Assembly (NCBI GenBank): GCA_018417955.1
Contig: JACTVC010000001.1
Location: forward strand, 4,650,001 to 4,714,000
DNA: 64,000 nucleotides
Origin: Laccaria trichodermophora
Lineage: Eukaryota; Basidiomycota; Agaricomycetes; Agaricales; Hydnangiaceae
Direction of reading: 5' to 3'
Shown here piece after piece: positions 1 to 10,988 of the stretch. The translations under genes were made by a program, and so were the position numbers. Within the stretch, counting starts at the first letter, position 1. Each line of letters starts with the position of its first letter. Below the pieces are notes generated by a model. That model was not told where the DNA came from. It saw nothing but the letters and a program-made list of their open reading frames with translations, and ran no database searches.

Positions 1-45
1 CGCGAAGCAACGACACGTCTTTCTGTCTTTGGCCAACCACTGTCA

Positions 46-1047
46 ATGGTCCCGACGGTGCCAGACGAAAACTCAAACAACGTTGTACCGAACCCCCGGA
101 TCCGACGGGTACTGTCAACGTCGTCTATCTACACCTTCTCTGGGACTACCTTGACAAGCATCGAAAGCCGTCTCAACTCAGCTGGTACAAATGGATCCAC
201 GACCATACCAATCGGGCCGCGGCTGAGTACACCTGAGAAGCTAATCTCTCCAAGGCCACTAGGCCTTACACACATTCTCGTGGTCTACGCTACGATGCCA
301 AGCCGCCCTATAGCCCCTCCAGTAGACCCTCAAGGCACCTTGCCAAGCCGCAAGAAAAAGGCCATCACCTATCCCGAAGTCATCGAGCTCCCGATCAATG
401 ATCTCCTCTTCATCCTCAACGTACCCAACTTGGCCCCTCCAAAGGCGCCGGATACTCCTCTCCTCCCTCGTCGTCTGCAAGAGGAGCTTCCGCGGGTCCT
501 GATGTACGTTCCGCACCTGGACACGTTCCCGGAGCTCGTGATATACTTGCACACCAAGAACCAAGCTGAGTTGTTCAGGAAGGTAATCCCTGAGTGGATC
601 CGGGACTTGATTCACCCTCTGCCTTTGGTTCCTCTGCCTGCCCCTCAAGCGCACTCTCAGCCTGGACCTGTGGTCCCATCTCCACAGGCAGGAGCACCAA
701 CCGAAAGCCGTGGAGTGATCAAGTTTCTGGGGCTACTTGTTTCTGGGTCCAGTTCAACTACAAGCGTCGACACGACGGGCTCGTCGCCCTCTGCCATCTC
801 GACGCCTCCGCTTGAGCCAGATAGGAGTGCGAAGAGTATTTCCGAAGAAATCGCGCAAGTTTCCTCGACCTTTTCCTTGACGGAAGACGATGATCCTTTG
901 TTTCAGACGGCGGCCCGTTTGGACGCACTTCGAGATAATCTGCGTCATATTGGGTACTTCAACCACACCTTGTGGAATGAATTGGATGTTTGCCGCGACA
1001 TCGTGTTGAGGTCCATATCTTGCAAGGCCAGGCTCGACATAGAGTGA
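46..1047 (+). CDS. Clp1-like (clampless) protein, possibly 5'-partial
   Basis: The ORF encodes 333 residues from the first in-window ATG. The frame stays open to the left edge, so the N-terminus may lie outside. Residues about 115-195 contain a 'YPE...NVPNLAPP' stretch, a leucine/proline-rich segment, then 'DTFPELVIYLHTK' and 'LFRKVIPEW'. Near the C-terminus is 'IGYFNHTLWNELDVCRD'. This pattern resembles what I remember of the basidiomycete Clp1-like family; Clp1 of Coprinopsis acts downstream of the A mating-type locus in clamp-cell development. The protein is soluble, with a low-complexity Ser/Pro segment at about 205-270 and no signal peptide or membrane helix. It converges on a decayed TBCC copy. 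A frame-broken copy of its 3' half lies at 7545-8053. The family call rests on motif memory and is moderate; that this copy is intact is seen directly. Confidence 0.55.
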   Translation: MVPTVPDENSNNVVPNPRIRRVLSTSSIYTFSGTTLTSIESRLNSAGTNGSTTIPIGPRLSTPEKLISPRPLGLTHILVVYATMPSRPIAPPVDPQGTLPSRKKKAITYPEVIELPINDLLFILNVPNLAPPKAPDTPLLPRRLQEELPRVLMYVPHLDTFPELVIYLHTKNQAELFRKVIPEWIRDLIHPLPLVPLPAPQAHSQPGPVVPSPQAGAPTESRGVIKFLGLLVSGSSSTTSVDTTGSSPSAISTPPLEPDRSAKSISEEIAQVSSTFSLTEDDDPLFQTAARLDALRDNLRHIGYFNHTLWNELDVCRDIVLRSISCKARLDIE

Positions 1048-1169
1048 CCGATCCACTTCCTCCGGCCCAAGATCTAAATGTATTGCCAAACATCTCACTC
1101 TCTGCATTATCTCCTTTGTATACTATACAATATGTAGCTTTGCGCAAATGTTAATCATTGATTTCCTTT

Positions 1170-1925
1170 TCAATGTCGCCAATCCGAAAACGAAGCGTGC
1201 ATCTTAAACTAAGTAAGGCAGCATAAGGAAGAGAAGCACGAAGGTTTGAACAACTCAAAGCGTACCTGATGAAACCCAAGCACCACATACACGCCCCCCG
1301 CTCCAAATCATGAATCAAACGCAGACAGAGACCGACCGGTCGGATTGGCTTCACGAGTCAAATAGCGATGTGAGTGGGAGGAGAGGGATAGATGCGTTGA
1401 TACCGCGGATGGTTATGGTAGTGTGTTTTGTGTCTGCAAACTTTAAACGAGGAGGAGGGCTTTGCGTTGAACCTATTTCGGAGGGTGGACTTTTGAAATT
1501 CGTGGCAGCAGCAACAGGTCTGCGCTTCAACGTGAATTTACTCTTTGGCACGTTGATACTCGCAACGCCTCACTGGAACGCTCCAATTCCTTCAGTTGCT
1601 AGATAAAAATGTCAAACACTCCTACGAGGGCCTTGAAAATGCACTAACGAGTTCGTACTGCTTCTGATCATAACTCGCCAAAGAGCCTGTCGCGCCACCG
1701 AGCGTCTTCGTCAAAATCGCGAGTGAGATCGAGAGTTCTTGTATGCATTCTGGGGAGGTACTGCATTTTGAGCTTGAATTTGAAGCAGCTGCGATGCAAG
1801 ATTCCAAGGCTGAAAATCGCTGGTTCGTTCAATGAAGGACATAAGCGCTGTTGGAGAAGTGCAGACCGTACTTAAGAGGTGGATGTCCGCGACAAAGACA
1901 AGTATGAGTCGTCCGATGTCAACAT
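1170..1925 (-). pseudogene. TBCC (tubulin-binding cofactor C) decayed copy
   Basis: This is a degenerate duplicate of the TBCC gene at 8255-9490, in the same convergent arrangement with a Clp1-like gene. The exon-1 ATG (1923-1925) is followed by a TAA within exon 1. The spectrin-like segment ('SYDQKQYEL') and the 'PKSKFTLKRR' linker are recognisable. Most of the segment before the C-CAP domain is deleted, and the C-CAP exon is truncated soon after its start. Intron remnants are retained, so this is DNA-level duplication and not a retrocopy. No functional protein can be made. Confidence 0.8.
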
Positions 1926-2244
1926 TGTGTTTCGAAGGGGAACTTAGGAGCGAAGAAGGAGCATACGGCAATGAGCTCGAGTCTGGATTGAAGTAATGAC
2001 CTCTTTCCTTCAGTCGCGTTGGCATTGTCGCTCTGGAGCTCTTCTACATCTGGGTCCCATCGATGTCGCGTTATCTTGCCTATAGGTAGCTCATGGAATC
2101 ACGAATTTGCTTCAAAAACCGGTATAATATCGATATAAACGATCGCAAGCCCTGTCGGGATCAAGTCGGGATCTAAAAGTTCTCCACATACATAAACGCC
2201 TGGTTTGCTTCTATCCGTCAAAGTCCACCATTGCCGATCCTACA

Positions 2245-2301
2245 ATGGTTACAGACTCCACCCTGAACTACATTACCTCTGAAAAACTAGTCTTTACATA
2301 A
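2245..2301 (+). pseudogene. 5' fragment of the MYND gene
   Basis: The first 18 codons of the MYND-finger gene at 4933 are repeated here (MV-DSTL-NYITSEKL), including the upstream 'CCTACA' context, then end at a TAA. The similarity stops shortly afterwards. It is a short dispersed duplicate with no independent coding value. Confidence 0.6.
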
Positions 2302-3283
2302 GCTAAGTCAGTATCGATTATCGACGACATTAACGGCCGCAATTTAGAAATGACGCAAGCCCACAATGCCGATTGGACGCCATGATGGTCTGAGAAGACC
2401 TTTGGTAATTATCGCATTCTCTGCTCATACACATCTTAGCTAACAAAAAACTCAAGCTATCTCCTATCTACTCTCCAAGAAGACCTCCAAACGCGAGTTT
2501 ATGTAGCCGGACTCAACGATCACAGCACCATTCGATTGGGGGAAGGAACACGACTGAGAGGTGGGTCGTGCATGGAAGATGCAGGAACGGATGGATGGAA
2601 TGATGGCGAAGGATTCGGAGGGCCGGAAACATCAGGACACCTTGCTCGTTTCATCCGCTTTACTGACGAGTGTCGTTAGAATCCCCATTGGCAATATGTA
2701 CATAAGGTCAAGAACCCACTCCTTCTGGCATGTTCAAAACTCGGTACATTTTTCAAGTTGATGTGCAGACCCGGCTTCACTGATTCGTGTCCCAAGTTCA
2801 TATTAAGGGTGTGACACACTGCCCGCGGCGGTCTTCATTGAATTCGCTACCACCTCAGCAGCAGCGTTTGGCCCCGCCGCTAGCGTCAGTGCTAGGACCG
2901 GACCACAACTCTGGCGTCCACCGGCACCACCTCCACTCCGCTGTCCCAATGGTCACCTCCAAAACTGCCAGCTTGATTGTTGGCGTGGTCGTTCCCCTTC
3001 CATGGCTGGTTTGGCGGCTTTCAGCCTGAGTCTTGCCGCGCTGGTTCATAACACACACTGTGCAGATCTTGTTACATATATTTATATTGCGATTTAGGTC
3101 GAAGCCAAGAGAGTGTAAAAAAAAATCAGCAGAGCACTGTGGCTCCTCCGACTATTTGCAGCTACATTTTGCTTTCCCATTTAACACCCTATTTGATTTT
3201 CTGGACCCGGTTGACGGAACGTTCTGCAAAGAGATAAGAATAAAGGTCAAATATCACGTAGATGTTAACAAAAAAAGCTTTTA
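2302..3283. other. Intergenic, no convincing gene
   Basis: Only short ORFs without domains are present. The last ~150 bases match the 3' flank of the F-box paralogue ending at 29290 ('CACCCTATTTGATTTTCTGG'), so the F-box duplication included 3' untranslated or flanking DNA. Confidence 0.6.
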
Positions 3284-4816
3284 TCATGCCTTGAAGCCAG
3301 GCACCCTCCGCAAGTCGTCCAAGTTGACTGCCAAAGTAAAATCAGCTGATAACGTTTTCATCATCGGGCGATCAACAGCAAATTGAGTGGCAAAGTCAGT
3401 CACTACACCACGCCTCTCCTCGGCTGACAGTCCTGACCTGGCATCTAACAGACGCAAGCTCAAAGTCACATGCTCCAGATGGGGAAAGAGATAAAGCCAC
3501 CTCTTTATTGTGAGCGGCGAGGGGTTGCTGGAATTGAGGGATTGGGTCAAAACGACAGTCCTGATATGACTGAGAGAGGTAATGATTCGAGTATATCTGT
3601 CTTCACGGATATGCCTCTGTAAGATTGAGCAAATATCCCCCTGTAGACCATTTGACAACTTCAAAGATGAGATATGGGTGTGCGTGGCAACAGCTGCGAG
3701 GGGGTCCAACTCAGCATTCCAATTGAGTAAGACATGGACGGAGGAAAGAAGGGGCATGCTGTTCCGATGTTGGAGCAGCAAGGTCACGATCCGTGACATT
3801 GCAGTTACCTGTGTCAAGTATGGGAGTATAATTGGGGGATCAGGGATTTGAGGATCCTTGACTGGGAGGATTCCGTCGAGGCGTAGACTGGTGATTGATG
3901 GATGGTGATTGAGGAAGCTGCACAGACCCACCCATTCGAGATCGTAGTGCCAAGCAAAGATCTTGACCTCTTTTATTGCCAGTAAATTCATAGATTCGGA
4001 GATGTGTGATAGGAGGACCGGGTCAATGGAAGTAACATTGAGGTAAACGCAGGTGAGGGACTCTCGGTGCACCTTCAGCGTATCAACGATCCAACCAATA
4101 AAAAACGGTTGGAAAAGCCTCGGAGAAAGAATTTGTATGGTCGACATTCGAGCTGAATGGGAGTGTGCACGGACCCCCCCCAAATTTCTCGACCTCCTGG
4201 ACTTAGCGCCTGTGGGTTTTGCAGGGGGAAGTGCCGCGACATACAAAGGATTGTGAAGCAAACCACCTATCGGGTCAAGCAACTGCAGATCTCTGCACCC
4301 ACTTTTGGCGATTGTTTCTAAAAGCTTCAGAAACTCCCTTCCCCACCTCTCCATGTTTCGGACATGCTGTGACATGTGCATGGACGAAATATATTGCGGA
4401 AGGCCTAGCGTGATTTTACCAACCGGTGGAATACGCGCCAGTAAACCACGTAGGCTGGAAATGTCTGACATCACTTGCTCTACCCCCGAAGTGAAGTAAA
4501 ATGTGAATGATGAGAGATTGCGAACGAAAAGGGCCGTCCTTATGGCCTCTAGCAACTCTGGTACAGGCTTATAACAATGGAAGTACCCTTTTTGCAGATG
4601 TTCCAACTTATTGCGGGAGAAGAACATAGGAAGGACCAGGAAATGAAGCCTCTTGCATGTGAGGCTCAGACGACAAATGGATCCGTTATCATCTGGCAGG
4701 TCTTCGATGATTTTCTCGACAAGTTCATCCGGCAGATCGGCGATGGTAGCGTATGTAGAAGAAGTTTGTACAAGAGGCCTATCGATTCCCACCTTGCGCC
4801 GGAGCCGTCTCCTCAT
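3284..4816 (-). CDS. F-box protein (subfamily A)
   Basis: A single-exon ORF of 510 residues starts at the ATG at 4816 (MRRRLRRKV), the start shared with the paralogue at 30825; the frame is open further upstream but unsupported. An F-box lies at about residues 25-65 (LPDELVEKIIEDLPDD...CRLSLTCKRLHFLVLP). About 440 residues of leucine-rich sequence follow, probably the substrate-binding part. F-box proteins link substrates to SKP1-cullin-1 ubiquitin ligases; the target is unknown. The closest copy is 29290-30825, alike along the full length and into the 3' flank. It is transcribed divergently from the MYND gene, about 116 bp between start codons, so a shared promoter is likely. Confidence 0.85.
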   Translation of the reverse strand: MRRRLRRKVGIDRPLVQTSSTYATIADLPDELVEKIIEDLPDDNGSICRLSLTCKRLHFLVLPMFFSRNKLEHLQKGYFHCYKPVPELLEAIRTALFVRNLSSFTFYFTSGVEQVMSDISSLRGLLARIPPVGKITLGLPQYISSMHMSQHVRNMERWGREFLKLLETIAKSGCRDLQLLDPIGGLLHNPLYVAALPPAKPTGAKSRRSRNLGGVRAHSHSARMSTIQILSPRLFQPFFIGWIVDTLKVHRESLTCVYLNVTSIDPVLLSHISESMNLLAIKEVKIFAWHYDLEWVGLCSFLNHHPSITSLRLDGILPVKDPQIPDPPIILPYLTQVTAMSRIVTLLLQHRNSMPLLSSVHVLLNWNAELDPLAAVATHTHISSLKLSNGLQGDICSILQRHIREDRYTRIITSLSHIRTVVLTQSLNSSNPSPLTIKRWLYLFPHLEHVTLSLRLLDARSGLSAEERRGVVTDFATQFAVDRPMMKTLSADFTLAVNLDDLRRVPGFKA

Positions 4817-4932
4817 TGTGGTTGTGTAGTATAGTCGACCCAAAGTCGACCGCAAGTCGTATGTAACGTTGATGTAACGATCGCAAGTGTGCGTGTGACA
4901 GGTCACACGCCTTGTCGAAGTCCAATCCTACA

Positions 4933-5978
4933 ATGGTTCCAGACTCGACCTTTCTGGACTACATAACCTCTGAAAAACTAGCCTTCAAGCGTGGTCGCCG
5001 GGACGATCCTTTGAGGCTGTATGCTATCTTCTACACCACGTGTTTCCCCCCAGCGACCAAGTCCTACGTGATCAACTCTCGAGATGAACCGATGGAATTC
5101 GACTACGCCCCGTCCAATTGGGGGGACGTCTCCGAGGGCTGTCGCAATCGCAGGGTGAGGCTGAAAACGACGGCGTCGGTGGCAATCGGGGCTCTGGAGG
5201 GGAACGTCGATGACATGCTGGAATTGGCCATCCGGTGTGAGATGTTCAATATACATTTTCTTACCCGCTGATGACACACGACAGGTTATGGGCAGGTGTA
5301 GACACAAATGTCGACGTCCAGCGGGGCGCCAAACTCATTCGACGCGTCTACGAAGGACCGTTCCTACCTGAGAAGAAGGGTGTCGCAGCCAGCCTCGTGT
5401 GCTACCTCTTTGTACACTGTGATGACCCACACGCTGAAAGCCGGCGGGGTACAAGTGGGGCCTTCCGCAACTGGGTCGCGGCACTTCACTTTGCGGCGCA
5501 GAGCTGCAGACTGGGTCACTTCTCGTTTGCGTGCAACTTCGTGGCAGAGACCAGCTTGAACATCGGCGCCGAGTTCCAGCCCACGTACGACCAGGAGCTG
5601 CGGGAGGAGCTCGACCTTGTGCTCGCGCACCGCCAAATTCTCCAGGAGGAGACGGGCTATCAGCCACGCAAGCCACAAATTTGTGCGCGCTGCTTTATGA
5701 AGAAGCCTGAGGAGTCGCTCCGTAAATGTGGAGGCTCCTGCGCGAGTATCCGGAAACCACGATATTGCAGTAAAGAATGTCAAAAGGCAGCAAGTTCTTT
5801 TTCTCCTCTCTTACTTGTCCGGCATCTCACGGATTCTTTTTCTACTTTCTAGGATTGGAAAAAACATCGGAAATGGTGCAAGAAAGATCTCGAACTTACT
5901 GCCCCAAGCGAAGCGGATGAAGCGATGTTGTACGGCATGCACATGACGAAGGACAGCTCCTCACAATCGCAAGAGTGA
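4933..5978 (+). CDS. MYND-type zinc finger protein with a GC-AG intron
   Basis: Three exons (4933-5234, 5285-5789, 5853-5978) encode 310 residues. The C-terminal MYND finger reads CARC...C...C...RYCSKECQKA, then, across intron 2, DWKKH...WC, so the zinc ligands are split by an intron. Intron 1 is 50 nt, GT-AG. Intron 2 uses a GC donor (GCAAGT) and an AG acceptor; this is the only splice that rejoins the YCSKECQ..DWKKH motif in frame. MYND fingers mediate protein-protein contacts; the first ~240 residues match nothing I recognise. It is divergent from the F-box gene at 4816. A short 5' copy lies at 2245. Confidence 0.85.
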
Positions 5979-6284
5979 AATTTTTGTACTTATATTACAA
6001 TTCACTTGCCTTTTCAAAGTGAAAAAATATCTTTCCTCCTCTTTGATGTAAATACTTACTCACAACTTCCAGTCCCCCAGTACTTACAGTTTCAAATACG
6101 TTATTCTGTTGAAATACAAACTGGTTCCCTTTTTCGTTCGTTGGGATTTTCCCTCAGGCTGGTTCTCTTTTCCCGTCTCCCAATCGTGATGACTGACATA
6201 TTTGTTTGTCAGTAGGAACGGCGCCAATCATCCACCATGCAATGAACGCACTATCACTGGCACCCTTCTGCTGTCACACAGATG
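5979..6284. other. Intergenic 3' flank of MYND gene
   Basis: AT-rich non-coding sequence with no ORF showing a domain. It ends where a TBCC fragment begins. Confidence 0.5.
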
Positions 6285-6450
6285 TAAAATTCGTGGCAGC
6301 AGCGGCAGCAGCAGCAGGTCTGCGCTTGAACGCGAATTCACTCTCTGGCACGCTTGATACTCCCAACGTCTTAATGGAACGCTCCAGTTCATTCAGTTGC
6401 TAGATAAAAAAGAACGTCGGACACTTCTACGAGGGCCTCGGAAGGCCTGG
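6285..6450 (-). pseudogene. TBCC fragment (linker and intron region)
   Basis: The stretch matches the part of TBCC around the 'LKELERS..' exon start and the preceding intron (compare 1495-1640 and 9040-9190), with a longer GCA repeat. It fuses directly to a fragment of the 57 kb gene, so it is a rearrangement product. Confidence 0.65.
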
Positions 6451-7268
6451 CACCGTTCGAAACAAGCAATCCTCCTGTGGCCTTCAAGCGATAAAACAAA
6501 TATTGCGGACTCGGAGCTACTCCTTACCAAGAACAACAGGTAGAAGTTACCGTTCCCCTTCAGGCGATCACGACTGTTCAGAGGTTGAGTCCATTCATTC
6601 TTGATGAGCATTCGAACGTTATGGCTTTGCTCTCTACAGGATTGTTTAAAAATTATAACGGCTATGCAAACCCTTGGGTAATAGTGAAAAAGGCCGCACT
6701 AGCCTTCATTCACGCCAATGGATTGGACACGTCATCATCAAGGGCCTTTCCCATCCCCTCTCTTCCACCAGCAGGCGCTACAGAAGCATCAACGTCCTCC
6801 TTGGCGGGTTTTACATCACCTCTGACCAACTACACACCCATCTGGTTCGATCTCTCCCTGGCCAACAATAAAGGCTGCATGTTGGCCGCACTAACCTCCA
6901 TTCACGCTAATGGATTGAGCGCGTCATCATCAAGGGCCTTGCCCATCCCCCCTCCACCACCGGCAGACTTCACAGAAGCATCAACGTCCTTCTGGATGGG
7001 TTTTACATCACCTGTGACCAACTCAACATCGTCCTCCCCATCCGGTTCAATTTGCCAACTACACACTGTTCTCCCCATCTGGTCCGATCTCTCCCTTGCC
7101 AACTACAGAAGCTTCAACGTCCTCCTGGACAAGTTTTACATCACCTGTGACCAACTCAACACCGTCCTCCCCATCCGGTTCTCCCAATCACGGCCGAACA
7201 AGCCCACTGGTACCTTGTCGCCCCTCCAGTCAACTTACTTTCATCGGCGTCTTCCAGTGGTAATGTGA
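6450..7268 (+). pseudogene. Decayed copy of the gene at 57194, with internal repeats
   Basis: From about 6450 the sequence follows 58240-58700: the LLASKN-like end of exon 3, the intron, then exon 4 (KNYNGYANPW, KKAAL). Frameshifts and stops break exon 3. The exon-4 part is open for 227 codons only because a unit of roughly 190 bp (about 6695-6870, 6885-7108, and a partial third to 7182) has been tandemly repeated. The single-copy version is in the gene at 57194. I treat it as a pseudogene. Confidence 0.7.
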
Positions 7269-7289
7269 TCGATACCCCACTAAATATGT

Positions 7290-7544
7290 CGGTACTTCAT
7301 GCAGGAACCTTTCGGATTGTGTGGTCCTTCGTCCGGGTGTGTGTGTGAGTATTCATGATTGAGAACGGTGTGTTGTGGTGCTAGGGCGTCATCAGGTACG
7401 CCTTGAGTTGTTCAAACCTTTCTGTTTTTTCTTCATCACTTATCCTACCTCACTTGGTTTAGGATGCACGCCTCCAGCAAGATTGACGTGTACCTCTCCC
7501 TCACCTCCAATCTTATCATCGAGCATTGTAAGGCGATCCAGTTT
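7290..7544 (+). pseudogene. TBCC C-CAP fragment, inverted relative to the intact gene
   Basis: The segment contains the end of TBCC exon 3, the intron with GTACGC donor, and the start of the next exon (MHASSKIDVYLSLTSN). Compare 8540-8790 on the minus strand. It breaks off at 7544 and joins a Clp1-like fragment. Retention of the intron shows that genomic DNA was copied. Confidence 0.75.
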
Positions 7545-8053
7545 GAGCTCGTGATATACTTACACACCATTGAAGAACCAAGTTGAGTTGTTCAGGAAGG
7601 TAATCCCTGATTGGATCCGGGACTTGATTCACCCTCTGCCTTTGGTTCCTCTGCCTGCCCCTCCAGCGCACTCTTAGCCTGGACCTACGCTGGTCCCATC
7701 GCCATTGGCTGAAAGCCGCGGAATGATCAAGTTTCTGGGACCAATTGTTTCCGGGTCCAGTGCGTCGACACAACGAACTCGTCGTCCTCTGCCATCCGAG
7801 TTTCGATGCCTCCACCTGAGCCAGATAGGAGTGCGAAGACTATCTCAAAAGAGATCGCACAAGCCTGAGTTTCCTTTACCTTTTCTTTGACGGAAGAAGA
7901 GGACCCTTTGTTTCAGACGCCCATTTGGACGCACTTCGAGATAATCTGTGTCATATTGGGTACTTCAATCATACCTTGTGGAATGGGTTGGACGTTTGCC
8001 GCGATTTCGTGTTGAGGTCCATTTCTTGGAAGGCCAGGCTCGACATGGAGTGA
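7545..8053 (+). pseudogene. Clp1-like 3' half, frame-broken
   Basis: It matches 535-1047 at the DNA level, from ELVIYLHT to the terminal stop, but carries several small indels and in-frame stops. The orientation relative to TBCC is the same as at the first locus. It is not translatable as one protein. Confidence 0.8.
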
Positions 8054-8254
8054 CCGACCGACTTCCTCCGGCCCAATATCTAACTATAGATATCCCATTA
8101 TCTCGTTTGTATACTGCACGGTATGTAGCTTGCGCCAATGTTGATCATTGATTTCCTCTTAATCCAACTATTTCTGCTGCTCGTACAAGAAATCGATTGG
8201 GTATCAGTCACGCGTAGCGAAGTACATCATCTCCTGAAAGTATTCAAGTAAAGG

Positions 8255-9490
8255 TCACTGGTCTTGATCACTTGAGCGGGGTATTATCCTAACAAGCGCC
8301 CGCTCAAGTTCCTCTCCACTCACAGTTGCGAGAGGCCATTGACCAACATCAGCATCAGCCCCATCTTTCATCACATAATTGGGCGAAGGAGTCGCCCGTA
8401 TATGAGAAAAATCTTGAACGGAGAACGAGGCAGGGTCCTACATTGACGGGTCATCCAAATGTCATTAAGAAACGTCGCAAAAGTGCACACCTTTTCCAAG
8501 ACTGACGACGGCGCAAGGGCCGTAGGATATGAGGAAAACCGGATCTCCTTGCAATGCTCGATGATGGGATTAGACGTGATAGAGAGGTACACGTCGACCT
8601 TGCTGGAGGCGTGCATCCTGAACTAAGTAAGGCAGGATAAGTAATGGAAAAAAACACAGAGGTTTGAATAAACCAAAGCGTACCTGATGACACCCAAGCG
8701 CCACAACACACCTCTCCAAATCATGAATCAACGCACTCCCATCCACATCCGGAAGAAGGAGCACACAATCCGAAAGGTTCCTTGCGTGAAGCGCCGATAT
8801 GATCAGCGGGGTGTCGGAACCACTACCACTGGAAGACGCCGATGGAAGTAAGTTGACGATGCAATGATCCAGATCCGAGATGGACAAGTCGGATTGCGCT
8901 GGATGGCTTGAAAGGTCTTCGCGGGTCAAGTAGCGGTGTGAGTGGGAGGAGAGCGATAGATGCGTTGATGCCGCGGAAGATGGTGGTGGTGCTTTTTGCG
9001 TTTGTGACGGAGGAGGAAGGCTTTGCGTTGAACTTGGTTCGGCATTCGTGGAAGCAGCAGCAGCAGCAGGTTTCCGCTTGAACGCAAATTTACTCTTTGG
9101 CACGTTTGATACTCGTAACGCCTCAATGGAACGCTCCAGTTCCTTCAATTGCTAGACATCAATAAAGGCGTCAGACACTTTTACGAGGGCCTCAAAAAAT
9201 GCACGTACGAGTTCATACTGCTTCTGATCATAACTCGGCAAAGACCCCGTCGCACCAGCGAGCGTCTTCGTCAAATTCGCGAGCGAGATCGAAAGTTCTT
9301 GGATGGGTTCTGGCGAAGAACTGGATTTTGAGCTTGCAGCTGCGATGCGAGATTCCAAGGCTGAAAGTCACTGGTTCGTTCAGTCATAGATATGAGCGTT
9401 GTTGGAGAAGTGCAGACCGTTACGAGAGGCTTGGAATTGAGAGGTGAATGTCCGCGAGAAAGACCAGGTTGTGTCGTCTGATGTAGACAT
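8255..9490 (-). CDS. TBCC: Tubulin-binding cofactor C (TBCC)
   Basis: Five exons in coding order, 9490-9424, 9360-9209, 9151-8684, 8622-8491 and 8437-8255, total 1002 nt and encode 333 residues. The four introns are 53-63 nt with GT-AG ends. The N-terminal helical part ends in 'SYDQKQYEL', and a 'PKSKFAFKRK' linker leads to the C-CAP/TBCC domain. There, 'CVVALGCHQ', 'FRMHASSKVDVYL', 'SNPIIEHCKEIRF' and 'VQDFSHIRATPSPNY' follow the animal protein in order, and length is close to the human one (346). TBCC is the GTPase-activating factor in the tubulin folding cofactor complex; its catalytic arginine lies in the C-CAP domain. Of four TBCC-related segments here, this is the only intact one. The start ATG gives MSTSDD. 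Confidence 0.92.
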
Positions 9491-9602
9491 CAAGCTGGAT
9501 TGTCGACGAGGAGTTGTTTTGGTTTGTTGAGAACAACGCTCAACAAGAATTCAAATATCGTTCACGTCGTTCACAACTTGTTCATCGCACGACTAATCTC
9601 AG

Positions 9603-10988
9603 ATGGAGGCCGAAACCTCCCGGCAAGCTCAAGAACGCGAAAGGAAACGCCCGCAACGACAGCGGAACCCAGAGCACGCCCACGCGTTTCAGACACAGGT
9701 TCTGAAGGGGGATCCAGCTCCCCTGAACGACTTTTCAGCCTGGGCACAGGACTGCGATAACGGGCTCGTTTATTTTTATGGTGGTGTGCCTTGCAGCCTC
9801 AGAGACGGTGACTGCACCGCCGATTTATTTTCGCTGGACCTTGCCTCAATGGAATGGCAGCGGCTCACGGTATGGTCAATTATCGAAGCCACGAATATTT
9901 TCTAAATTTTGCACTCCAATTTCTAGGATAGGTTGCAGTTTAGCGACGTGTATGACCCCTTTTCTGAATTACGGCAAGGGAGGAAGCTCCCCGCGCTACT
10001 CCATGCTGCATGCACTTGCATCACATTGAACAAGAGGCACTTCCTCATGCTCTTCGGCGGATATGACCAAGCAACATCGGAGCCATCATCCTCGCTCATT
10101 GCAGTTGATGTCGACTGCCTTTCCTGGTGGTGGGTACGACCCCAAGGTGTCCCCGTGATCTCAAGGTTCTCACCCACGATGGTCGCAATCAAGAACCGCC
10201 TCTATATATTTGGAGGTTTACAGAATGACGTGGTCCTTAAATCTTACTCAATCATCGAATATGCAGATGGTGCATGGCGGTGGATTGAGCGGGACCGCCA
10301 TGCCTATTACCCAGATGGTTCTGAGTTGCCTTCGGAGCCATTCGCCCTTACTGCGAGTGCAGTTGTGCTCTATCACGGCAAGCAGGTCCTTCTAACTCCA
10401 GGAAGAAAGGATGTTGTGAGTCTTTTGGATTTCTCATTTCCATGCTATACAAGGAATACCCCTCATTTTACTTTTCAGAACTTCTCCAAGGCAAATATCC
10501 TCCTTTTCAATTCTGAAAACAGGACCTTTCATAATATCTCATCCACCATCGGCGACTTCCCACAAAACATCTGGTGGCACCAAATTCACGTCATCGATCC
10601 TAGTACTAAGGTACCCCAAAAGCTCGTCTCGGCAATTCCGGGGAAAAAGCGAAAGCGTGATTCTGACCCACCTCAAAACTCATCGTCGACAACCCCCCGC
10701 GTCATTATCTGTGGCTGGACACCATATACGGGCACTGGCGACGTTATCCCAGAATTTTGGGAATATCTTCCCTTTCCCGAAGACAAGATAACGTGTCTGA
10801 ATGTCAGTGAAAAAATATGGGACTTGGACCGAGACCTCCAGGGGATAGCCTCAATGGGAGGGCGTTTATTCCTTCTTGGTCGTGACAATCCTGACGTCGA
10901 TCTGTGGGACATATGTGTTGAGGTTACTGATCTGGTGCGTGGATTCCCTTATTCCTTGGAGCGAACAAATTTTTTATGCTATGCATAG
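9603..10988 (+). CDS. Kelch-repeat protein 1
   Basis: Exons 9603-9869, 9927-10415 and 10479-10988 encode 421 residues. Kelch beta-propeller blades are seen as paired glycines followed by aromatic spacing: 'YFYGG', 'LMLFGGYD', 'RLYIFGGL', then 'LYHGKQVLLTPG' and 'GGRLFLLGRD'. A Lys/Arg-rich patch (KKRKRDSD, about residue 312) could be a nuclear signal. It is the close paralogue of 17400-18832 and a more distant one of 11361-12713, with the same exon plan. Its substrate or partner is not evident. It converges on the kelch-2 gene. Intron 2 would be in frame if retained. Confidence 0.85.

Noticed and set aside
5335..5783. Minus-strand ORFs of 113 and 139 codons
   Set aside because: Shadows of the GC-rich MYND exon 2.
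9152..9210. In-frame TAG in TBCC as an inactivating mutation
   Set aside because: It lies in an intron with a GTACGT donor; splicing rejoins the conserved segments.
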